Of a stretch of 64,000 nt of DNA, positions 52,941-61,794 are shown piece after piece (position 1 is the stretch's first letter; every line of letters starts with the position of its first letter). Below the pieces are notes generated by a model. That model ran no database searches. It was given only the letters and a program-made list of their open reading frames with translations, and had not been told where the DNA came from. Origin of the DNA: an uncultured Victivallales bacterium (lineage in GTDB: Bacteria; Verrucomicrobiota; Lentisphaeria; Victivallales; UBA1829); the NCBI GenBank assembly GCA_944391115.1, contig CALXSJ010000002.1:62001-126000 (forward strand), written 5' to 3'. The translations under genes and the position numbers were made by a program.

Positions 52941-54893
52941 ATGCAGAGTGAAAATACAAATCTTACCGCTGTCCTGGAGCGTGCGGGACTGGCTGTAAAA
53001 CTGTCTATTGTCGCGACTATTCTCTCCGCCGTGCTTACCGTGATTATTCTTCTGACCGGGCCCGTCTATGAATGGGCCGGCTTTGCCACTTACACGCTTG
53101 CTCTGATTCCTTTTGCGATTGCCTTTCTCTGCGCTCTGATGGCCTGGGTTCATTCCAAGCTTACGGAAAAGGCGATCCGGGACGAGGAGGAAAAACTGAT
53201 TCTTCAGAAGCGGAAGGAGAGCAAGCTTTCCATTCTGGAAATTTCCGAGGATGTCCGGTTTACGGCGGGGCGCAATCTGCTGAATTTTGAAAAATATGTT
53301 CCTTCCACGGTTTCCGTGCTGATGGTCATCGTGCTGGCGGCGGTTCTGGTTTACTTCTGGAGTGCGCTGATTTTCCGCAGTGAAGATGCGGCTGCGCTTG
53401 CTGCGCAGGTTCCGAAACAGCCGATTGTTCTGGCGTTTCTCAGCGCGATGTGTGCGGCGTTCAGTCTGTTTCTCGGCATTTTTCTTGCCGGGCAGTCCCA
53501 TGTGACCGAGTTCCGCTGGCTACGCCCGGTCGGCGCATGGCTGATGGCGGGAGCGCTGGTGATGTGTTTCACGCTGATTTCCTCGCTGCTGACCCAGTTT
53601 GAATTTCAGTCCTGGGACGGCTTCTTCTCGAAAGTGACCTATTTTGCGCTCGCGGTGCTCTGCGTCGAGCTCCTGCTGAGCTTCATCAGCGAATTCTACC
53701 GGCCGCGCAATCAGATGGAGGACCGCCCGGTTTATGAAAGCCGCCTTCTCTCCCTGTTCACCGAGCCCGGCGGCATCATGCGCAATATCGCGGACTCCCT
53801 GGATTATCAGTTCGGTTTCAAGGTGTCCAAGACCTGGATCTTCGGTTTTTTTGAACGCGCGATTCTTCCGGCAATTCTTCTCTGGCTTCTTTTGTTCTGG
53901 ATTTTCACGATTGTGACCGAGGTTGCGCCCGGTGAAGTGGGTATCCGGGAACGTTTCGGCGCGGTTTCGAAGGACCACAAGGTTCTGGAGCCGGGCGTCT
54001 ATTTCAAGCTTCCCTGGCCCTTTGAAACCGTGCGGCGGATTCCGATCGACCGGATTCAGGAAGTGGTGGTCGGGTCCCGCTTTGAAAAGGACGGCAAGCT
54101 TCTGAAGCCCGCGGTTGTTCTCTGGACCACCGCTCACAGCGAAAAGGATTCTCCGGTCAGCACCGGTTTCCTTGTGGCGAATGACGCGATGGAGGGCACC
54201 GAGGTCGCCAGCGCCGTTTCCATTCTGGAAATCACGCTCCCCGTCAGCTACAAGGTGAGAAAAGATCAGGTTTACAATTATGCGTTCAAGTTTGAGAATG
54301 TCCGGAAAATGGTCAAGGACATCAGCGAGCAGGAGGCGACGCGTTATTTCGCCAGCACGGACTTCATCAAGGACATGTCTTCCGGACGCAAAACCATCGT
54401 TCAGGCGCTCAAGACCCGGATTCAGGCAGAGGCCGACCGGCTTGGACTCGGCATTGAGATCGATTGCGTGAATGTGAATGACGCGCATCCGCCGGTCAAG
54501 GATGTTGCTCCGGCCTTCCAGGATGTCCTCGCCGCCCAGGAACAGGTCAAGACGCTGATTTACGAGGCGACCGCAGAGGCGGAAAAAGTTGAGGCCGAAG
54601 GAAAGATCAGGAGCATGGAGATCACCAGCGACGCGCAGGCGTATTCTTATAATGTGTCAACGGTGGCGTCCGCGGATGCCTTCCGCTTCAAGAGCCAGCT
54701 GACCGCCTACAAGGCGCAGCCCAAACTGTTCCGGCTCCGCACATATCTGGACTTCCTTGAGATTGACTGCAAGGATCTGCGCAAATACATTGTTTCGGCG
54801 AATATTCCGTCCCAGATTTTCGAGGTGAACATGGAGGAGAATCCGCGCCTTGACCTTCTGAACAGCGACGAAATCAATGAACTCGGAAAATAA
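52941..54893 (+). CDS. SPFH/band-7 protein with a seven-helix membrane N-terminus
   Basis: The 650-aa protein has membrane helices near residues 17-40, 46-70, 121-145, 160-184, 194-217, 230-252 and 303-326. An SPFH (HflK/HflC-like) domain starts 'EVAPGEVGIRERFG' at about 327 and reaches about 540. A coiled-coil stretch (about 530-590, rich in A/E/K) and a short tail follow. Ordinary HflK or HflC proteins have one membrane helix, so the large membrane region is unusual. It leads a run of three SPFH genes. Confidence 0.8.
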   Translation: MQSENTNLTAVLERAGLAVKLSIVATILSAVLTVIILLTGPVYEWAGFATYTLALIPFAIAFLCALMAWVHSKLTEKAIRDEEEKLILQKRKESKLSILEISEDVRFTAGRNLLNFEKYVPSTVSVLMVIVLAAVLVYFWSALIFRSEDAAALAAQVPKQPIVLAFLSAMCAAFSLFLGIFLAGQSHVTEFRWLRPVGAWLMAGALVMCFTLISSLLTQFEFQSWDGFFSKVTYFALAVLCVELLLSFISEFYRPRNQMEDRPVYESRLLSLFTEPGGIMRNIADSLDYQFGFKVSKTWIFGFFERAILPAILLWLLLFWIFTIVTEVAPGEVGIRERFGAVSKDHKVLEPGVYFKLPWPFETVRRIPIDRIQEVVVGSRFEKDGKLLKPAVVLWTTAHSEKDSPVSTGFLVANDAMEGTEVASAVSILEITLPVSYKVRKDQVYNYAFKFENVRKMVKDISEQEATRYFASTDFIKDMSSGRKTIVQALKTRIQAEADRLGLGIEIDCVNVNDAHPPVKDVAPAFQDVLAAQEQVKTLIYEATAEAEKVEAEGKIRSMEITSDAQAYSYNVSTVASADAFRFKSQLTAYKAQPKLFRLRTYLDFLEIDCKDLRKYIVSANIPSQIFEVNMEENPRLDLLNSDEINELGK

Positions 54894-54923
54894 ATAATCA
54901 TTAAAATACTGGAGAACAGAATC

Positions 54924-55874
54924 ATGTCCAAGAGCAGTCCCGAAAAAGTTTCCAAGGTGCCGGTATACTGGTCCACAATTCTTCTGGGCGTCGTTGTCGC
55001 CGCTGTCTTCCTGATGGCGATTTTCACGTATCAGGTTCAGGAGAATGAGCGTGCGCTCGTGATCACGATCGGCAAGATTTCCGGTGAACGCGGCCCCGGC
55101 CTGCATCTGCGCCTGCCGCTGCCGATTCAGGAGATTGTGAAATTCGACGTCCGTCAGCGCTGTTTCGACGGCAATGTCGGCAATCTTGAAGAAACCATGA
55201 CTGCGGATGAGAAAAATGTGATTGTCGGGATCTATACGATATACAGCATCAAGGATCTTTCCCGGTTCAAGAACGCGGCGAAGAGTCTTGCCTCCGCCGA
55301 GGAGTATCTCAGCAACCGCATGAGAACGGCCAAGGGTGCGGTTGTCGGCAAATATCGCTTCGATCAGATGATTAATACCGATCCGAAAAAGATGATGCTC
55401 TCCCAGATGGAGGCGGACATGTATAAGCAGATCGCGCCGGATGTCATGGAGCGTTACGGCATTGAAGTCGTCAAAGTCGGCATCCGTACGATCAGTGTTC
55501 CGGAAAAGATTTCCGGTGAAATCGCCAAGCGCATGAAGACCGAGCGGGAAACCGCCGCGGTCCGCGTCAAGCAGCGCGGCAATGTCGAGGCGGAGAATAT
55601 CAAAACCAAAGCCAATCAGATGAAGCGTGAGGAGATCACCAGGGCCGAGGCGCAGGCAAAGGAGCTTATGGCGGCCGGCGACGCTCTCGCCGCAAAACAT
55701 TACGCGGTTTTCAACCAGAATCCCGAACTTGCGGCGTTCCTGCGCAAACTGGATTCTCTCAAACGCATTCTCGGTACAAAGACAACGCTGATTCTTGATA
55801 CGGAGGCCACGCCGTTCGACATCTTCAAGATCAAGGTCGGTTCCCTTGAACAGGACGGCGCGTCGAAGAAATAA
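54924..55874 (+). CDS. SPFH/band-7 protein, HflC-like
   Basis: The 316-aa protein has one membrane helix (about 14-36) and an SPFH domain starting 'VQENERALVITIGKI'. 'GPGLHLRLPLPIQEIVKFDV' and a charged helical stretch (about 205-255) follow. In E. coli HflC pairs with HflK to hold the protease FtsH; no ftsH is present here. GGAG precedes the ATG, 30 bases after the first SPFH gene. Its length is close to HflC (334 aa). Confidence 0.8.
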   Translation: MSKSSPEKVSKVPVYWSTILLGVVVAAVFLMAIFTYQVQENERALVITIGKISGERGPGLHLRLPLPIQEIVKFDVRQRCFDGNVGNLEETMTADEKNVIVGIYTIYSIKDLSRFKNAAKSLASAEEYLSNRMRTAKGAVVGKYRFDQMINTDPKKMMLSQMEADMYKQIAPDVMERYGIEVVKVGIRTISVPEKISGEIAKRMKTERETAAVRVKQRGNVEAENIKTKANQMKREEITRAEAQAKELMAAGDALAAKHYAVFNQNPELAAFLRKLDSLKRILGTKTTLILDTEATPFDIFKIKVGSLEQDGASKK

Positions 55875-55898
55875 CGCGAAAACGGGGTTTGCATACAA

Positions 55899-57068
55899 AT
55901 GGAAAACGACAACAGATATCAGAACGCGATGGACACGGCGGACAGCGGGCAGTTCTCCCAGGGAATGCAGGCTGTCTCCCGGATGTTCAAAGTGTTTTTC
56001 ACATTGCTGACGATCATCATCGGTCTGATGGTGGTCTGGTTCTTCACCCTCGGCGGTTTCTTCATTGTCGACTCCACCAAGGAGACCGTGCTTCTGCTGC
56101 AGTTCGGCAAACTGAAGGAGAAATGCGAAGCGGGCGGCGTCTACTGGAGTTTCCCGTATCCGGTAAGCAAGGTGATCCGGGTGCCGAAAACCAATCAGAC
56201 GATCCGCAGCCTGACGTTCATGCCAGCCGACCGCACTTCCATTACAGAACGAAAGAGCGATCAGAGCGGCTCGTCGCAGAATGCCGCGCTGACACCCGGC
56301 AAGGACGGTTTTCTGCTGACGGGCGACAACAGCATCATTCATACCGAATGGGAACTTGTCTATCGTGTGACCCAGCCGGAAACCTATTATGAGAAATGCC
56401 TGACTCCGGAACGGCCTCTTGATCCGGATGAAGTCATGAAAGGCGATGACGGCGAACTGCTCGGCACGCGCGGAGCCAGCACCCTGATTAAAAACATCCT
56501 GGATGACTGCATCATCAAGGTGACGGCCACATGGGACATCAAGGATATCCTGTATGACAAGACGACCGACTACATCCTTGCGGTGGAAGCCCGTCTGGTC
56601 AAACAGCTCAACGACATGCAGATCGGCGTCACCGTGGAAAGTCTCGCCCTTCCGGTGAAGCGGCCTCCGCTTCAGACCATTGCCGCGTTTGACGAGGCGG
56701 CGAGCGCCAGCACGCAGGCGACGATCGAGATCGAAAGCGCCAAGGCGAAGGCGATTGAAGCCGCCAACAGTGCAAAATCCCAGTCCGCAATGATTATCGC
56801 GGACGCGGAATCCTACAAGGCGCGCATTGAGGCGCAGGTCAAAGCGGACATTTCCTACTTCGAGGCGATTCTCAAGGAATACCGGAAGAATCCGGATGCC
56901 GTGATGGTTTCGCTTTACTCCAATACTCTTGCGGACGCGATGGCGCTCGTGAAGGACAAGTTCATTTTGAGCAAGGTTCAGAATTCCCGTCAGGAACTCC
57001 GGCTCAAGCTCAATCCGGAACCGGTAATCAAGAAAACGGATGACAAGACAGCGAAGGATCAGAAATAA
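55899..57068 (+). CDS. SPFH/band-7 protein, HflK-like
   Basis: The 389-aa protein has a short cytosolic start, one membrane helix (about 26-52) and an SPFH domain beginning 'VDSTKETVLLLQFGKLKEKC'. A coiled-coil region (about 270-320, 'IEIESAKAKAIEAANSAKSQ') follows. The order HflC-like then HflK-like is the reverse of the E. coli operon. Its stop overlaps the P-type ATPase start (TAATG), so the membrane scaffold and the metal pump are made together. Confidence 0.8.
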   Translation: MENDNRYQNAMDTADSGQFSQGMQAVSRMFKVFFTLLTIIIGLMVVWFFTLGGFFIVDSTKETVLLLQFGKLKEKCEAGGVYWSFPYPVSKVIRVPKTNQTIRSLTFMPADRTSITERKSDQSGSSQNAALTPGKDGFLLTGDNSIIHTEWELVYRVTQPETYYEKCLTPERPLDPDEVMKGDDGELLGTRGASTLIKNILDDCIIKVTATWDIKDILYDKTTDYILAVEARLVKQLNDMQIGVTVESLALPVKRPPLQTIAAFDEAASASTQATIEIESAKAKAIEAANSAKSQSAMIIADAESYKARIEAQVKADISYFEAILKEYRKNPDAVMVSLYSNTLADAMALVKDKFILSKVQNSRQELRLKLNPEPVIKKTDDKTAKDQK

Positions 57069-59134
57069 TGAGTGAGACAGCACACAAACACGGTCCCGGT
57101 TGCGCACACGACCATGCGCAGGAGCATGCTCCTGCATGCGGATGCGGACATCATCATGAAGCCTCTCCGGACGAGCCGACCCGCTGCATATCCTGCGGCG
57201 CGCCGATCGGCGAAGGTGTCGGTCACGGCCGTTCCATGGGCAGAATCGGTTTTGCGGTGGTCGGCGGATTCCTGATTCTGAACTCCTATCTTTTCCTCTG
57301 GCTGCTGCCGGGGCAGGCGTTTGCCGCCGAACTCTGCGCGTTTGTCGGCGCGGTCATTCTGGCATTCCCGATCATTCTTACGGCGGTCAAGGATCTCTGC
57401 GAAGGGCGCGTCTACATGAACGAGCTTGTCGCGCTGGCGATTCTGGCGGCTTTTACCTCCGCGGACTTCCGCGAGGCGGGGATTATCGCATTTTTCCTTC
57501 TGGTGACGATCATCATTGAGACGCACACCGCCAGCGGCGCCCAGCGTTCCATTGAGGAGCTGATCCGCCTGGCGCCGGACACTGCGCGGAAAATTGTGGA
57601 CGGTGTTGCGACGGAAGTCAAGGTTTCCGAACTGGCAATCGGGGATGTGATCAATGTCCGTCCCGGCGACAATTTCCCGATTGACGGCGTGATTGTCTCC
57701 GGTGTCAGCGCAGTCAACCAGGCGTCGATCACGGGCGAATCCCTGCCTGTTGACAAGACCGTCGGCGACGATGTGTTTGCCGGAACGCAGAACCTTTCCG
57801 GAAGCGTGGATGTCCGGATCACGAAGGTCGGCGGCGATACGACGCTCGGCAAAGTCAAGGATATGATTCTTGCGGCGGAAAAGAGCAAGACTCCGGTGGT
57901 CCGGCTCATTGACAAATATGCGGCATTCTATACGCCGACGATTCTGATGCTTGCCATCATCACCTGGTGGCTCTCCAACGGCGACATGGAACGCGTGATC
58001 ACGCTTCTGGTGATTGCCTGCCCGTGCGCGGTGGTTCTGGCGACGCCGACCACGGTCGTCGCTTCGGTGGCCGCCGCTGCGCGTCTGGGAATTCTGGTCA
58101 AGAACGTCAGCCATCTGGTCGAGCTGGCCTCCCGGATCCGCGCATTCATCTTCGACAAGACCGGAACATTGACCGAAGGGCAGCTCGCGGTCGCGAAACT
58201 GGGACCGGTTGACGGGGTTGAACCGGCGGAACTGCTGATGGTCGCCTCCTCCATTGAGGCGAACAGCAATCATCCGACGGCTCTTGCAATCCAGAAACTG
58301 GCGAAGGAGGTCGGGATCAAGCCGCAGACCGTAACGGATTTCAAAGAGACTCCAGGCACCGGCGTGGAGGGAGTTCTGGACGGCAGAATCACGCATGTCG
58401 GACGTGCCATCTGGCTGAGAGCGCAGAATATTCCGCTGCCGGAAAAACAGCCGGAGGAATCCTCCGGAATGAGCGTGGTCTATGTCGCCCGTGACGGAAA
58501 ACTTATCGGCTGGATCGGATTCCGCGACAAGATCCGTCCGGAGTCCGCTGAAGCGGTCCGCCGTCTGAAGGAACTCGGAATCAAGCGGTGCGCAATGGTT
58601 ACCGGCGACCGCGAAAGCGTGGCCAAGGGAGTCGCCGCCAGGCTGGATATCGATGAATTCAAGGGAGACTGTCTGCCGGAAGGCAAGGTCGCCTATATTG
58701 AAGAGCTCAAGAAGAACAGTCTTGTGGCATTCGTCGGTGACGGCGTTAATGACGCGCCTGCGCTGGCTGCCGGTGATCTGGGCATTGCAATGGGTGCGAT
58801 CGGAAGCGACATCGCCATCAACAGCGCTTCCATTGCTCTGATGACCAATGATCTCCGGCGTATTCCGATGCTGATTATGCTGGCGAGGAAGTCAAGCACG
58901 ATCATTCATCAGAATGTTGCGTTCGGTTTCCTGTTCGTTCTGTGCGGCATCGTGCTTTCCGTATTCGGCTGGATGGGGCCGATCGCGGCGGCGATTTTCC
59001 ATACATGCAGCACATTGATCATCATTTTCAACAGCGCCCGTCTTCTCCGGACCGGCGAGGATGCGACAAGTCAGGAACTGAGCTCCTGGCGGCGTGCGCT
59101 GATTCAAGAGGCTCAGCAAGAGGCGAAACAATAA
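57068..59134 (+). CDS. P1B-type heavy-metal ATPase
   Basis: The 688-aa pump has a His/Cys-rich N-terminus (residues 6-43, several HxH and CGCG, CISC) but no ferredoxin-like HMA domain. Core motifs are TGES (222-225), the transmembrane CPC (318-320), phosphorylated Asp363 in DKTGT, the 'SNHP' HP motif and GDGVND. The last helix reads 'FHTCSTLIIIFNSARLL', which fits neither the usual copper (MxxSS) nor zinc (ADxG) signature, so the metal is uncertain. It is coupled to the SPFH genes before it and the ABC genes after it. Confidence 0.85.
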   Translation: MSETAHKHGPGCAHDHAQEHAPACGCGHHHEASPDEPTRCISCGAPIGEGVGHGRSMGRIGFAVVGGFLILNSYLFLWLLPGQAFAAELCAFVGAVILAFPIILTAVKDLCEGRVYMNELVALAILAAFTSADFREAGIIAFFLLVTIIIETHTASGAQRSIEELIRLAPDTARKIVDGVATEVKVSELAIGDVINVRPGDNFPIDGVIVSGVSAVNQASITGESLPVDKTVGDDVFAGTQNLSGSVDVRITKVGGDTTLGKVKDMILAAEKSKTPVVRLIDKYAAFYTPTILMLAIITWWLSNGDMERVITLLVIACPCAVVLATPTTVVASVAAAARLGILVKNVSHLVELASRIRAFIFDKTGTLTEGQLAVAKLGPVDGVEPAELLMVASSIEANSNHPTALAIQKLAKEVGIKPQTVTDFKETPGTGVEGVLDGRITHVGRAIWLRAQNIPLPEKQPEESSGMSVVYVARDGKLIGWIGFRDKIRPESAEAVRRLKELGIKRCAMVTGDRESVAKGVAARLDIDEFKGDCLPEGKVAYIEELKKNSLVAFVGDGVNDAPALAAGDLGIAMGAIGSDIAINSASIALMTNDLRRIPMLIMLARKSSTIIHQNVAFGFLFVLCGIVLSVFGWMGPIAAAIFHTCSTLIIIFNSARLLRTGEDATSQELSSWRRALIQEAQQEAKQ

Positions 59135-59149
59135 TTCCGGGAGTTGGCA

Positions 59150-60328
59150 ATGGTTGAGACGGCAGGGAAAGAATCAAATGTCATCGTGAGTTCCGTGGGG
59201 CTCGTCAAAGAGTTCCGGGATTTCTGGAACCGGCCGAAGGCGAAAGCTGTCAACGACCTCGATTTCGAAGTCCGGGAGGGGGAGGTGCTCGGTCTTCTCG
59301 GGCCGAACGGTTCTGGCAAGTCGACCACGGTGAAGATGCTTCTGGGACTGCTCTACCCGACCGCAGGCCGGCTGACCGTATTCGGCAAGTCGCCGCGCGA
59401 TGTGGATACCAAGCGTCTGATCGGGTATCTTCCCGAGGAATCCTACCTCTATAAATATCTGACTGCCTATGAAACGCTGGATTTCTTCGGCTCCCTGTTC
59501 AATCTTTCCGGCGCGGAACGAAAGAAGAGAAGCGAGCAGCTCCTGGAAATGGTGGGACTCACCCATGCGAAAAACCGTCCGGTCGGGGAGTTTTCCAAGG
59601 GCATGTCCCGCAGAATCGGACTGGCGCAGGCAATGATCAACGATCCCTCGCTGCTGATCCTGGATGAACCTACGTCGGGACTTGATCCGCTGGGCTGCCG
59701 AGAGGTCAAGGATCTGATTCATATGCTGAAACGGCGCGGCAAGACAGTGATTGTGACCAGTCATCTGCTCAGCGACATCGAGGATGTCTGCGACCGCGTG
59801 ATTATTCTCTACGGCGGCCGGATCCGGGCGCAGGGCACGCTGAACGAACTTCTGACCATTGAGGGGACAAACCGCATCACCACGCCGCAGCTTCCGCCGG
59901 AAGTCATGGAAAAAGTCCTGGCGATTCTGCGCGCTTCACTTTCCGACGATCAGTTCAAGGTGGATCACCCGCGCATGTCGCTGGAGGATTTCTTCCTTGA
60001 TGTCGTCAACAAGGCGCAGTCCGAAAGCGTCGAAACCTACGGCGCGCGTTCCGGCGGTCATATCGCCGAGTATCTTTCCGCTGATGCGGAGGAGGATTCC
60101 GCGCGCGAGCTCCTGGCCTCTCTGACCGGCAAGGACAAGGAACCGGAAAAACCGGCGGAACCTGTTGCCGAAGCGCCGAAGATCGATACGAAAACGCTGG
60201 ATGACCTCAGTGACGATCTTCTCCGGACAAAGACGCCGGAGATGGATGAGCCGGCGGCGCCGAAAATCGATCTTTCAGAAGCCAACGAGAAACTCAAGGA
60301 CATTCTTTCTTCCAGGGATGCAAAGTGA
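59150..60328 (+). CDS. ABC transporter ATP-binding protein with C-terminal extension
   Basis: The 392-aa ATPase has Walker A GPNGSGKSTT (about 49-57), signature 'FSKGMSRRIGLAQAM', Walker B LLILDEPTSGLD and an H-loop in 'VTSHLL'. The ABC domain ends near residue 230. A domain of about 90 residues and a Pro/Glu/Ala-rich tail (about 325-375) follow, longer than typical ABC-2 ATPases. GGGAG precedes the ATG at 59150; a TTG two codons earlier is unlikely. It pairs with the permease encoded 13 bases downstream. Confidence 0.85.
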   Translation: MVETAGKESNVIVSSVGLVKEFRDFWNRPKAKAVNDLDFEVREGEVLGLLGPNGSGKSTTVKMLLGLLYPTAGRLTVFGKSPRDVDTKRLIGYLPEESYLYKYLTAYETLDFFGSLFNLSGAERKKRSEQLLEMVGLTHAKNRPVGEFSKGMSRRIGLAQAMINDPSLLILDEPTSGLDPLGCREVKDLIHMLKRRGKTVIVTSHLLSDIEDVCDRVIILYGGRIRAQGTLNELLTIEGTNRITTPQLPPEVMEKVLAILRASLSDDQFKVDHPRMSLEDFFLDVVNKAQSESVETYGARSGGHIAEYLSADAEEDSARELLASLTGKDKEPEKPAEPVAEAPKIDTKTLDDLSDDLLRTKTPEMDEPAAPKIDLSEANEKLKDILSSRDAK

Positions 60329-60341
60329 CGCGGGGCGGACG

Positions 60342-61781
60342 ATGACATCATTTCTCGCTATAGTCAAGCTTACATGCCGTTCGGCGGTCAGATCCAACGT
60401 CTTCCGTTTCCTGCTGTTTCTGCTGATCGTCTGCGTGATTCTCGTGCCGAATACGATCAAGGGCGACGGCACCGCATACGGTTACATTCAGGTCATGCTG
60501 GAGTACAGCACGGGAATTGTCGCGCTGATTCTTTCCACATCGATCATCTGGCTTTCCTGTTCCGAGTTCTGCACGGACATGGAGAACGGGCGGATTCATA
60601 TGATTTTTGTGAAACCTGTGTCGCGCATCACTGTCTGGCTCGGGAAATTCACCGGCGTCTTCTTGATTCACTTCCTTCTTCTGCTGATCTCCTTTCTGTT
60701 CATCTACCTCTTTGTGATGTTCCAGTACAACCGGCAGAAATTCTCGCCGGAAGAGCGGGCGCGGATGGAGAATGAGGTGTTTGCGGGCCGCAGGAGTTAT
60801 CTGCCTGCGATCCCGGATCTGAACAAACAGGTCGAGCAGGTAACGGCCGAACGGATTCAAAATGCAAAAGCCCGCGGTGAAACCCTGCCTGAACTCGACA
60901 AGGGCGGACTCCGGAAATATATGGCCACGGTCCGGATGGAGCTGCTGGCAAAGATGGGGGAAGTGCGGCCCGGCGGAATGCAGCAGTGGTATTACAACAC
61001 GCTTCCGAAGTCTTACAGCGCTCCCGTTTTTGTCCGTTACAAGATTTATTCCGGATCACTGTTTTCCAAAGACCAGAAGATGGCGTTGGGAATGTGGCTG
61101 CTCCGCTACGTGCAGGTGATCTATGACGAGAATTCCAGGGAGGAGCCGAAAAAGGTGATCGACCGCCGTGAGTATCAGATTCAGAAGCCGCCGGAACAGA
61201 TTGTGTGCGGCATCTACAATGAATTCGTGGTCAACGGCGAAACCCTGATTTATGACGGGGAGGCCTATCTGCGGTTTGCCAATCTCGGGCAGCCTGGCGC
61301 GGATACGCTTCACTTTCAGGTGACGGACAGTCCGCGGCTGCTGATTAAACAGGTCTCTTTCCTCAACAATTATGTCCGCGCGGCGTTCACGACGGCGCTT
61401 GGAATTTTTGCCCTCGGGCTGATTGCGAGTTCCGCAGCGGCGTTTCTTTCCATGCCGACGGCGGTCTTCATCACGCTGTCTTATGTTCTTACGGGCATGT
61501 TTTCCAGTTATATCATTTCCTCCATCGACGCGACCAGCGAAGGAATTGACGTGAATCTTCTGGATGCCATCGGGACCTATACCGGCAGAGTCATGATGTC
61601 TCTGCTGATTCCGGTGCAGAGTTTCTTTGTGTCGGGTTCGCTTGCAACCGGGGAGCTGATTGAATATTCTCTGATTGCACATCTTCTGATCTTCAATATC
61701 ATTCTGAAGGGGCTTCCGCTCTGTCTGCTGGGAATTTATCTCTACTGGCGCAGGGAAGCCGCCCTGGCAATGAAGCAATAG
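60342..61781 (+). CDS. ABC-2 type permease
   Basis: The 479-aa membrane protein has two membrane segments near the start (about 20-38, 50-72) and more at about 90-125. A large extracytosolic region (about 130-335) is followed by four to six helices at the C-terminus. This ABC-2 pattern with a big external loop is seen in gliding- and Na-export-type permeases and others. It begins 'MTSFLAIVKLTCRSAVRSNV'. The substrate is unknown; the partner ATPase is the gene before it. Confidence 0.75.
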   Translation: MTSFLAIVKLTCRSAVRSNVFRFLLFLLIVCVILVPNTIKGDGTAYGYIQVMLEYSTGIVALILSTSIIWLSCSEFCTDMENGRIHMIFVKPVSRITVWLGKFTGVFLIHFLLLLISFLFIYLFVMFQYNRQKFSPEERARMENEVFAGRRSYLPAIPDLNKQVEQVTAERIQNAKARGETLPELDKGGLRKYMATVRMELLAKMGEVRPGGMQQWYYNTLPKSYSAPVFVRYKIYSGSLFSKDQKMALGMWLLRYVQVIYDENSREEPKKVIDRREYQIQKPPEQIVCGIYNEFVVNGETLIYDGEAYLRFANLGQPGADTLHFQVTDSPRLLIKQVSFLNNYVRAAFTTALGIFALGLIASSAAAFLSMPTAVFITLSYVLTGMFSSYIISSIDATSEGIDVNLLDAIGTYTGRVMMSLLIPVQSFFVSGSLATGELIEYSLIAHLLIFNIILKGLPLCLLGIYLYWRREAALAMKQ

Positions 61782-61794
61782 GACGGGTAACGGC

